A stretch of 64,000 nucleotides of DNA from Promerops cafer (Eukaryota; Chordata; Aves; Passeriformes; Nectariniidae). Of the stretch, positions 12,101-24,100 are shown piece by piece. A model generated the notes under the pieces. That model was not told where the DNA came from. It ran no database searches and saw only the letters and a program-made list of their open reading frames with translations. The position numbers were made by a program, and so were the translations under genes. Each line of letters begins with the position of its first letter. Position 1 is the stretch's first letter. The stretch lies in the NCBI GenBank assembly GCA_013398275.1, contig VZSE01008388.1, forward strand, positions 1,508,854 to 1,572,853, in the 5' to 3' direction.

Positions 12101-15100
12101 ATTTTTACATACACTGGCTCACTGAGGTGGCCCTTTTGACTCAAAGCAGAATTGCAAGAGGGATTAGATCCTAGATATCTAAGAAAATTTTAGCTGCAGT
12201 TTTGAATGGTAGTTTGGATGTTGCTACTGTTTGCCTTCCCGCTGCTCCCCCCTTTTTTCCTCCCTCCCTCATGGTAGGGAGACACACCATGTGTTAGATA
12301 TGAAGATGGTGGTTTTGTTAAAAGTCTTCAAATCAAATTTGACTTGTAGCTGTATTTTATGCGGTGGCAGATGGAGAGTGGGGCTCAACTGTGCCACTGT
12401 CATGATTGTGTTCCTGTGGCAGCCTGATGTCTGTGTAAGCATGAACCTTTACCCCCTTCCCGGGTGGATGTTGCTATTAGTGTAGATTTCAGTTTCCTTA
12501 AAAAGGTTGCCTCTGAAAGACTACCTGAGCTAAAGTGCAGCTGAGTGCTTCTTAATGGAAGAGAAGATTCTGCATGGTGCCTGTGCAGTTCTGCCTGCTC
12601 TGTCCTGAATTCAGGGATGAGGTGAAGGAGGTGAAGGAGGTAAGACAGGAATTGGTTACAGGATCAGCAAGGCATGTAGCCTCTCTAATTGCATTCTATC
12701 ATATGCAGATTGGAGCTCTGACATAAAAGAAAGATCAACCCAGCCTCCTTTAAGAAGCATTCAGGTTGCCTAAAAGTACTGGTTGCTTGTGAAAATGTGG
12801 GAAAAAAAAAACAGGACAGACACAGGCTTTCTGCTGATTTTATCAGCATGGCTTTGCCAGAGTCACTCCTGGTTGTGAGATACTCAAACTCTGGTTCTCA
12901 GATTACTTTCCTTGAGCTCTGACATTGCATGTTGGTCCTGTCAGAGCAGAAAAAGTAGACAATGCTTTTTCTATTTACCGACATGTTGTTCATAGCTCTG
13001 GCAAATCCCCTCATTTTGACCCGAAGTTTTTCTTGCCTTTCCTGGTTAGATTCTGTCTTGAACAGTTACTGTCAGAGCAGAAGTAGGAATTCTCAAATTT
13101 ATTGTGTCTAGAATTGTGACTGAAACTAGAATTGTCTCTTTTCCCAATAAATACATAAGAAGTGTTCTGGGGATAAGTGACAAATTGGAGTGAAGCTCCC
13201 AGCCAGCATTGGCTAAATTCCCCCAGCATCTTAAAAGACCTAAAGAACAGAACTGAGAGATTAAGGGCTGATTTTAACCTGTCTAAAAGTAACAACTCTG
13301 TTGGAATAGTTTTCTCTATTAATTGGAGACTTAGCATCTGTGATGGCTGTCAAGGGGGTAACTGTCATAAGATATATGGTGTGTCATTATAGGAGAGTAG
13401 AGGTGTCTTACAGAATGGAAAGTTGGAGGCAGAGAGAACATTTTATATGACAGCTGAGAGGTGGGAAGAAAGGAAGTTAAAACTGGGTTGAATAAAACCA
13501 ACAATGGTAAAAGCAGAGTTTAGTGCAAAATTGGAAAACCTGGAGTTTTGTAACATAACTGTCTGCCATTCTTATCTTTATCAGTGCTATCTGTGGTGTT
13601 TGCAGGTTCCAGATTCTGTCTATGCGTCTATCTATCAGGTTATCTGTGCACTTTAAAAGTTCAGAATATGTTGCTGCTCCTCCTTTAATCATTCTGTCTG
13701 TTTTTTTCTTGGTGTCTCAGCTCCCACAGACAAGTGACTGACTTAGCTTTAAAAAAAAAAAAAGCATTTTTAAAAATTATTCTAGAGAAAAGTGGGAAAT
13801 GAGAACCTTGTCTCGACAGCATGAACATGGAGGGGTTGTGATACAGATCTGTCATTACAGTATCAGACCATGTAATGCTTCATCCTGATCCAAATGGCCA
13901 GCTGGCCAGAACATTGCATGCTGGGATCTGTAGGTTTTGCTGGCCATATGTCTGCATTAAAGATAAGCTTGTTTGCTCTAGTCTAAGCAGACAATCTGCT
14001 CAACTTTATGCACAATTAGATGTGGCCTTTCTGCTGCTGGCTTATTGCCAGCGTTGTCCTTTCTGCTGCATGGAGTTTGGAACCCTGGACATTGTATTTC
14101 AGAACTAGGGCTGTGGCAGTTTTACATCTGCTTGTAGATAATGGAATGGCAAAGCAAATAGCAATAATTCCTAGCATGCCTACAGCATTTTCACTTGATG
14201 ACTTAATGTGGTGAAGATATGAAATAATAGACACTTTTCAGGCATTGATAATGATGGGGGAAGTGAAAACAGAGGGGGAAGGTTGATTTTACTGTAACCC
14301 TGGTATCAGATCAGACTATGCCCCATTCTGCAAGGATAAAGAAAGGGAATGAGTGAAAGCCTGAGGTATGAGTGTAGAATGGAAAGCTTGGAAGGAAGTG
14401 AGACAAGGGATGGATAATTCAGTTCTTTGGCACTTTCAAACTGCAATTCAGAAAAGCAGTAACTTGACTGTGAGGGTTTGTTACAGATTACTGAATCAGA
14501 TCACTTTGATATGGAGATAAGGGACACCAACAGAACACTGCTAAAAACTGATGTAGGCGGGGAGGTATGTATAGATAGGAAAAGATATGGGTGGAAATAG
14601 GATTTATATGAGAAGACTTTCTTCAAAAGTCATGACTCCCAGTCAGTAAATAGCTGCCTTTGGCTGAAAACCTACCACAGTTCACTTGTAGATTAAGAGT
14701 AGAAATTAGAATAAAAAAAAGACATATAAAAGGAAATGCAGAAGGTTTGGAATGATTAATGATTGATATAAATTGGAATTTATAATGAGTAGAGAATGAC
14801 AAAGGGAGCCAGAATAACTGGAGTAGTCCATGACAACGGTAAGGCAGATTTTTTTAAACTATACTGAGAAGAAAAGAAAGCATAGTAAAGGTACTGGAAA
14901 CTGTCACTAAATGGTGATGGTAAAAAGGCTGATAAGCATGTCGAAGGGCAGAAGAGGTCAATTTTTTTTTTCTGGTTTCTTTTTGGAAAGAATATGGACT
15001 TGCATCAAGCAAAGACAATAAAATACTGTTTCAGACAGTTTTCAGACTGTTTGCTAAGGGAGGGTAGAGTTAAACAACATTTACCGTGGATCAGAAATAT

Positions 15101-18100
15101 TAAAATGGCAGAGTCAGATAAGTTACTTCTGAAATCATTATCTCAGGAGACTTGTGGCATAATAATCTTTAATAAATCCCGGCATTGCAGAATTATTCCC
15201 CTAAATTTAATCTTCCTTAGCAGTTGAGATTCAGAATGCACTGAATGGGTGTATTTTTGGGAGAGGTCAGAAAGGGACCAGTGCCAGTATTGATATTCTT
15301 CAACTTATTTATAAATTATCTAAAAGTAAAGGGTTGGTGGAGAGACAAATAATGACTAGGGCAGGATGGATACAGAGATCTGGAAAACTGGGCTTACTTA
15401 AATACTGTATATTTTGGTGTACGTACCTCCAAAGTCACATGAGGAAAGTAAGGACTGTAAGTCAGACTTTGAGAATTGTATTCTAGAAACTGTGGCTCTG
15501 AAAGGAAATCCAGGCAGAACCCACTGAACATCAGCTCCCAGGATGATCCTGAGACTTAAAAGGGTAACTTGATCTGCAGATACATAAACAAGGGTGCAGC
15601 AACTAGGAACAGGGGGGTGACTTTACTTTTGCGTATATTGTTAGTGGAGTCATAATTGGATTACTGCACATTGAAAACCTGGAGAGTTGCAGAAAAGAGT
15701 CACAAAATTATTCAAGGGCTGGTGAGAGATATAAACAGTTCAATCTGTTTATCTTGAGGAAAAGCCTGTGGGAATGGCTGTATTACACTGTGTAAATACT
15801 CTGTGGAGTTTAAGTATTAGGTACTGAAGATCTATTTATTATAACAGAGAAAGGCATAACAGGAATCTGCAGCTAAAAATTATAGCCAGAACTAAAATGA
15901 ACAATGAGATACAATTTCAAAGAGTGAAAAGATTGCCAGTTAGCAAGAGTAATGGATGAGCCTATGTCTCCTGGTATCTTAACATCATGCTGGATATCTT
16001 CCTGGGAATTGTGTTTCAGTCAAATGCAAATACAAGCTGATAGTCCCAGATATGCGTAAGTGACTTCAGTTTAATGGGCAGTGGTATGTAGGAGTCCAGA
16101 TTCCTGGTATGCCTGGCCATAAACTTGACGACAGCCATGGAGGGTGATGTTCAGCTTGGACTTCTTCATTGTCAGTGACAGTAACACAAAGGTGACAATG
16201 GGTTCCAAGTGCAAGTCAGCTCATTTCAGCTGGCATTGCTTTCTGAACCATAATATGTGAAGGCTCAAAAGAGGGCTGAGGAGATTCCTGAATTACTGCC
16301 ATTGTGGATCTTTATTGCTGGGAGAGATTTTATAGCATCAGTCCAAATGGTTATACAGTGGCAGGGTGAATCAGTGAGTCTTGTCTACTTGCTGCTTCAA
16401 GATGAAGGTAGGGTAGAAGTGCCTAGACAGATGATCATTCCAGCTTCTTTACCATTTGACTGTGGAGGAAGTGACAGCCACTTGGATTGTAGCTCTATTT
16501 CTTCACCCGAAAGTGCAGTGGTTTTGGAGCACTCCTTACACAGCATTACAGACAAAGGGATTTGTGGCCATTTCTTTGGCTGAAAACTTTGAGCAGGAGC
16601 TTTTCTGTAAGCTTGCTGAACAGTAGCCTCCCTTAGAATACTAACCTCCTGTCATCTGAGGTTCATTAGCAAGGTCTTTATCGGTTTAGCAAAAGCTGGT
16701 GCCTAATGGGTTCTTGAAGATAGAGGGGCTGCATTTCTAAGTAGGAGTGAGTTTCTGTGGCTGCTCTCAGAGGCCATTTTGGTAGTCCCATCATGGCTGT
16801 CCCAAAAGTCAGGGTGCAGGAAGGAAGAAGGCCAGGAGGCACGACCCTGCTTTATCTCCATACATTAACACAGCTAATTAACTTGCTTTCGATCCCCCTC
16901 CCCCCTCCCTCCTCCCTTCAAGGCGATTAATCCCCTATCAGCCTCGGTCTCCAGCCATTTGAAGAGTCTGTGTCTGCAGAGGTATTTACAGCCACCAGCG
17001 GCCAGGGCCCTTTATCAGGGCTCTAAGACAAATGGCTGCCTATCTCCCTAGTGGCCTTGCAAAGTCCAGCGAAGTGCTATGCTGTGCTGGCCACCTACTT
17101 TCACCCAGCCTCCCTTCTCCACTAACATTTCACAGATGTGACCTGAGCCCTCCCCTTTCATTGCTTAACAATAAGCAGCACCTCCCCAGCTCTGTGAAAG
17201 CGGAGAGCAAGAGCACTTTACTCCTTAGCCTGCCAAGAGCCACACGGGGACAAGGCTTTTCAAGCTGTCTCACTGAAATCCAAACTAAAAGACTCGTAAT
17301 AAATGAGAGGGCAGTACTTGATGTTCGCAAGGATAAAAAGAAGTAGCGAAAATGCAGACTGAAATACCTAGCATGGCTCACAGCTATCCTCATTCCTCGT
17401 TAGGGGATGTGGTCCTTAGGCTTGGTGAATGTGTGAAACTGAGCTACAGAATCCCATGGAGTTACTTGACATTAATACAAGTAGTTTTGACATCAAGCTT
17501 TAGAATATAGTGTTAGAGAATGATAAAACCAGATGAGTGTGCATCAGAACAGTAGGATTTCTGATCTGAAAATCGAACCCAATAGCTGGTTTAGTGGGTT
17601 GTTAGTAAAAGCATTGGTACCTGAATTTCTCTTTTCAAACTGAAGTCGGCCATCCCTAGAAATAATTCCAGGATGACTCTAGCTGCTGCCTTCCAGCAGG
17701 GTGCACTATGGTGCCAGCATTGTCAGTGCTGAGCACAGAAAAGGAAACCACAAAAAAAAGTAAAATGAGAAAGAAAATCACGAGAGTGGCATCAAATCAA
17801 GGAAAAGGTATGTCCTGAGTTTCCAGACTGTGTGTGTCATACTGGCCTCCTGAACTGTAGGTACAGAGAAGATACTCTCTCCCTTTCAAGCTTAGCCAAC
17901 TTCTGGAATGGTCACTAGGCTTTTCAATGGCTTTCTCAGCATCCTTAGAGATCACATGCATGCGAATGGACATACACAATATATAAGCATGTCCCCTGCA
18001 TTCTTCAAAAGTAGGGTCACTCTTAATTTTTGCCAGTGATGTGTAGAGGCTGTTAAGGCCGTTCCTGCAGTGACCCAAGAAAGTTGCCTGGGAGCAAGAC

Positions 18101-21100
18101 AAGATTCTGTCCCTCCTACAAGCTGGGGTGCTGCCAGCTCAGGAGTTCAAGATCACACTGGAACCTCTCATGTGGCAGCATGGTAGGAGGACTCCTAGGC
18201 CAGCTAGAATTAGAGCTTCTGACTGACTGACCATGGTCTGCTTTGATTACTGGAAAGGAGCCTGTTTTCCTTGGGCTTTGTGTCTATGGATAATAAAGCA
18301 GCGTATTCACTGCTTTTGGGTCCTGGGTCTGTATCATCTCAGGGTCTTGTTTAGTCAGACCTTGGATGAGTTTATACTGGAACAGGGCTGCCCATCAACT
18401 GAGAGCTGTGGTGGAGTCCTTCACCCTCCAGACTGCTGTAGGGAAAAAATGAGGACAGAAGCAGAGTCTTTGTAGCAACTTTCCAGGGTTGAAAAGTGTT
18501 TTATTTAAAGGGATTTTCCTCCTCAGTGAAAGAAATCATGACCCACCCGGTCTCCATTTAAACTCCTGGTTCCTTGGATATAAAAAGGAGATGAACTTAC
18601 TGCTAAAATGATGGGAAATGCTGGTAAAGCCTTATAGAACCAGAAGCTGCAGGTTTATCACCACATCAGTCAGCCTTGGCCTAACTTTTTCTCTAGGGAA
18701 TGATGAAAAATTACTTGTGGAGAAAATCCTAGGACAGTTTATGTGTTACTGAAGTCAGAACGAGGTCAGCTTTTGCTAGGAGTGATGTGTTTCTGAAGGG
18801 GCTCCAAGGAGTGGTAGCTCCTGCCTTTGCAGTCATTGGCATTGGTGCCAGCCCTGCATATAGCTTTGCTTTGCTGTTGGCTGCCCATTTGGCCACAGAG
18901 CTTTTGAAAGAAGCCAATTAGCATTATCTTGTTTTACTGTACACAAATATCATATGGACTGAAAATCTGCATGCTGAAGGGGTGTGTGGCAGTGTGTAAA
19001 GGGAAAAGGACAAGGGGCAGTTCATCTTTGGGTATATTTGTGCAGCAGTTATGCTGAGCAGAAACAGCTAGTCTATCACAGGCATTAAAAGATGCTTAGC
19101 CTTCAGTGTTCAGAATTAGCACTGCACTGTGCTGTGTGGAAATGCTCAGTGTGACATTATTCTCAGAAGCTGGTAAACTCTTTGGGTAATTTGGTCCAGA
19201 ATTCGTATCTAGTTTCATACAAAAACATCAACAGTTTATAATCCATGCCATCTGTTCCTCATCCCAAGCTCTTTTAACTAGCCTTGCTAATTTGATGATG
19301 AGGTAAAAAACTACAACTGGGGGACTGACAGGGCTTGTGGACTTGCCCCTCCTGCAGGAGAGCGAACTGGATGTGCTCTAAGCATTTGGTGGGTTTTGAA
19401 TCCCAGCATCGACTCCTTTGTGTTTTCTCAGAATTCAGAGATCAATGTGAGGTTCTTTGCCCCTAATCCAGCCCCTGTTCATCATTATCACCTCCTCAAA
19501 GTGGCCAGTGCTTTGTTACCAGGAGAGGAAAAATCTTACAAGGTGGCCATAATCTCCTCTGAGAGTCAGACAGATATTCTCCCGTGGGTAAGAAAGTGAC
19601 AGTGACCAAAAGCTCTAGGGGAAGCAGGCTAGAACAAAGCTGCCCATTGCATCCTTTCATCAAACTGTTAATCTTTCTTTCAAAGACATCACATTTGTTT
19701 GGTGACAAAAGCCCCAAAGAAGCTGAATTGAGCCTGAAATCCTGTAGCAAGATTTAGAGGAAGCGTCTTTCATTCAGAGCAGGGAGGGGCGAGAGAGTCC
19801 TTTTTCTTCCTACCAACCAATGGGCTCAGAGAAACCCACGAAGGTGACGGATTAATGCAGGGGCTCCCCAGGTAGATGCTACGTGACTCCTGGCACGCTC
19901 CAAAAACGTTTCCACAGCGACCAGCTGAACAAGAAATATGGAGTGTGATGAGATCCAGCATAAACTTGTGCTTTGGAAGGAGGTGATTTGCCACTCTGAG
20001 AGATTTCTAAATTTACTACAGAAAACCTAAGATTCAGTGATCTGTACTGTAGTTGTCAGAATACAAATAGCATGGATTTTAATCAGTTTTTCCTACGCCT
20101 TATAAGTTTTGATTGCATATGGTCTTGCTGTTTCCTCTAGTGCAAAGCCCTATTCCAAGTCTTTATTGTAATGCTTTCTGCGCAGTCTACATCTTTCTCT
20201 TAATTAGAATCTTTTTGTTTTGTTTTGTTTTGTTTTATCAGGTGGATTTAGGACTAAAGGGCAAACTAACAGGGCTGTGAGAGAGGCTCTTATTTGGTGT
20301 GTATTACTTCAGTGCTAGCTTTTTCAGTCCTTCCCATCCTCTGGTGCTCATTTATTTCTGTGTATTGTCCCTTCTTATGTGTTGGCATTGCTGGCTAGGC
20401 AGATTCCAGCTGGAAAAATAATGTTATTTCTGTCTAGTATATTTTTCAGCCAGATAATTTCTCCTACCTGACTCACTAAGCAGTAAATAAACACTTTTGT
20501 GGTCTCTATGATGGAAGAATGATGAGGGTGAGAATAAGGGTTTGAGGGCAGAGGCTGCTTCAGCTGGATTAAGCAGCACTGTTGTCGGATGTCTAAGTAT
20601 GGCCTGAATTTCATTTTTACTTGGAGGTACCTGAATACCATGTTTCTGGGACAGCACTGCAATCCCTGAGTCTTTCTTGTCAGCAGGAAACAGGTTCTGC
20701 ATGTGTAAATAGACAGCCTGGGCCTATTGAAGTAATTTCTACTGCAGAGGGATCCTCAGTGGGAGAGGATAATGGAGGGGAAAAGCCTCTAAAGTATGAC
20801 CATTTTACTCTGGGGTTTGGGCATGGTGGTACTTGTGTGTCAAAGACATGGCAGGCATTAGGACCATGCAAGAGCTGCTTGGCAGCATCTGACTGTAAGC
20901 TGTGCTTTCCTGGCTCTGGAGGCTTTTAAAAATACTACTGAACCTGCAACCAGTCTGTGTTTTTATTTAATTATTATTAAATAGTTATATGGGGAATTGG
21001 AAATATTGACAGCAGTGTTAACATATGGGGTGCAGGTGGTGTGTCAAGCAAATGAAAGAGATTTAGTTTGCAGCCAGTAAGTGGCATGAAGGAGTTTGGG

Positions 21101-24100
21101 CCCCACGTAGGACCGTTTGGGTGTGTCCTCATGGCTGGTAGACTGTGCATGAAATGTCTGTGTGGCACAATTTATTGAGAGCCAAAGCACGGTGACCTTT
21201 CCTTACAGCTGCTCTGGTTTGCAATTTGTCTTTGTTCCCTACAGACAACAAATTAGAAGTAGGAAGCTCTTCCCAATGTAGGATTTTCTGTTGGAGGGAA
21301 ATGGAAGCTAAATCCCACGGGTGTGGTGAGGCTTTGTCAGCTCTAAGTGCTTGGGGTCAAGCAGCGGCTGCTTTTGCAGAGAGAAATTGTTATGTTGCCC
21401 CTCTCCATGAGTGTTAATATTTGTCCTGTGACTCCATACTTGTCTCTCACTCAGGACTAACTGCAGCAATAGATGTTGTAACCTGCTCTTGTGGCAGCAT
21501 AATGTGTTAATGGTAAGTGCAACCATGCTGTGGCTGCTTTTCCCTTGAGATATTTCCTCCTTTGAAGAAGAATTGATAATGTCACTTTTATGACCCTCTG
21601 TGAGCTTTTGCGATGTGAAGCCTCTCTATCAGGCTGTCTCGCTCTCAAAGCTGTTTCTTCTCAGGCTTGCACTGAAATGAGGCATTGCTGAATCACCTCC
21701 AAAGCAGCAGTGTTATGAGAGGTCATACTGCAAGTGGACCAGTTATAGCAGGAAAGTTCTTCTGCAAACAGCCCTCTTAAATGGGTTTTGTTTAAAAGCT
21801 CATGTCTCACGCACCCTATTGCTTCTGTGGATTACAAGATTCAGCCCGTAGCTGAGGCAGACATGGGGGATGAGACAGGGATTTCTATTGGCGACTGGAA
21901 AGGAAGAAGAAGCTGAGAAGGAGGTTGACTTTTGAAATTCAGCCCTGGTGTTCTGGCAGCTGTTGAAGGGCCATAAAAAAGGCAGTGGTTTAACACTGGG
22001 TGAGCATCAGGATCTTCAAAGCACTTTCTTGTTTGGGAAAGATGTAAGGAACTCCTCAGAATTCCTGCCTGTGTTTGGAGGGGTGGAGGCTGCAGCCTGA
22101 TCCAAAGAGGGAATAGGAAGCTCCAGATCTTCATCCAGCGGATACTTTTCCCATGCTCTTTCCTCCCACACAGCAGCTCCCTCCCTTCCCTTCTGGAGCA
22201 GCAACAGGCAATAGTTTTAGCACAACAGGCAATAGTTTTTTTGGTTTTCTTAAGTTTGCTGGGTGCAGCTTAAATACTAACTTGCTCTTTTAAGAAATGT
22301 ATTTTGAACTTTGGGAACCTCACCAGAGCACTATTACTGGTAGGAATCTCTCGTGTGAGAGCAATGACCAGTTCCCTGCACCTCAGCGCGCTTTCCACTT
22401 AAATACTGATTTTAACTTGCATCTCCATGTGTGCTGCTTGATTTAGAGACAGCACACATGGAGATGCAAGTTAAAATCAGTATTTAAGTCTAGGAAATCC
22501 AACCTTAACTTGCTGTCTCCTAGTTTTAGCTGTATTCCCTCCAATGCAAATAATAATATTTAAAAATATTTTTTTCTTGACAACTTTTATCTAGGAATCT
22601 TGGTGTACCTTACAGACTGATGCTTTGAGCTTCCAGTCTCTCAGAAAGAGACATACTGTCTGACACACGGACTGCCATGGAATATTCTCAGCCAGTGATG
22701 GAAAGGATTTGGACCCATCAGCCCACTTCTGCATTTTTATAGTAATACAGACCTGAAGCTATCTATGCAATGGTTTTACCCCAACAACCATCTGTAATAG
22801 CACAGAAGTTTAAAAAACAAAAGAGATAAAAAGAAAGAAAAAAAAAAGGATGAAAGTAGTATTTAATTTTCATAGTTCTTGTTCCTTTTTATATTGCATT
22901 ATTAAATGCATTTCTAAGACTTTCTCTTAAGGAAGAAAAGGTGGCATACTCATTTTAAGCTATTATTGCATACTGTTCATTAGTTACTGTTTAAAGTACT
23001 TTTAGAGTGATTTACGACATCAATATTTCAAACTCCTACAAGGTGGGCCTTCCCAAAAAAACCCATCTTGTTTGAGTATTGTGAGATTTCAGCTGTGATA
23101 GAAGAGAACACAAGTGTCCTGTATCTTTCCAAGAGAACAATTTTCTCCATGTTTCACAAGTTCAAATTTTGTTTTATGCACCATTTCCTCAAATATTGCT
23201 GATGTGGTGAGGTATGGGGAAAAAAAAAAGTAATGAGATAAGGGGTTATAATTTTTTCCCTTTATGAAAAAGTCCAAAGAACCCAAAGAGGTTCCAGAAC
23301 TTTAATGTAATCTTTTCTTAGAAGATACACCAGCATTGCGTATCAAATGCAGTTTCTGAATGGGTTTTGTGTGTTCCAAAAGTCCAGTCTTGAAAAGTAT
23401 ATCGAAAAAATCACCTTTGATGATTAGGTTAGAAAAATGTTTCTAGTGATTCAGTTAGTAGAAGGTGGAGGGTGGCACTGCTGCTACTCTTTGGCTCTGC
23501 AGAATAAGGAGCAGGTCCAGGATTAATCATCATTCTGGCTGAAAACAGGATGCCAGTGAAAATGACATTACAGTTCCAGACAGCTTCTTGTAATTTTTTC
23601 CTGTTCTCAATCTATGTTGTGCTGGTCCAGATGGGATTGCCCTTACGTAACCTGCTTGTTTTTGTTCAGGCCCTCATTTAACAGGAAGGCTTATGCAGCA
23701 TCAGCAAAACTTTGCTGTTCATATTTGTATAGAACTACATGCAAAATCAAGGGCCAAAGAAGAGCTGGAAAGTGTATCAATAATAATTAATATTCCCCAA
23801 AGGTCTCACATTTGTGAAATGACAAATTCAAGCCCTTTTGAGAGTTGGCAACTTGGACAGATGATAGGGAAATGTGGAAACTGTACATCACAGACTTCAG
23901 AGATGTAGTGTCAAAGTGAATGGAGCCATTTTCAATTGTATCTGTCCATTTCTGCCAGGTGTGAAGGTGCATGGGAAGTTCCTTTTATCAGTGGAGTTAA
24001 CTGCTGATGAATACTCTGCTGAGATTGATAAGCCTGTGTGTCAGTGGGTAAATGTTCTGAGGAGATCATGGATCCATGTACGCTATTGCTCCAGAGCACA

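Noticed and set aside
22204..22241. Direct repeat of ACAGGCAATAGTTTT
   Set aside because: Two adjacent copies without element features. It lies close to the 22.4-kb hairpin but is not joined to it by any shared sequence.
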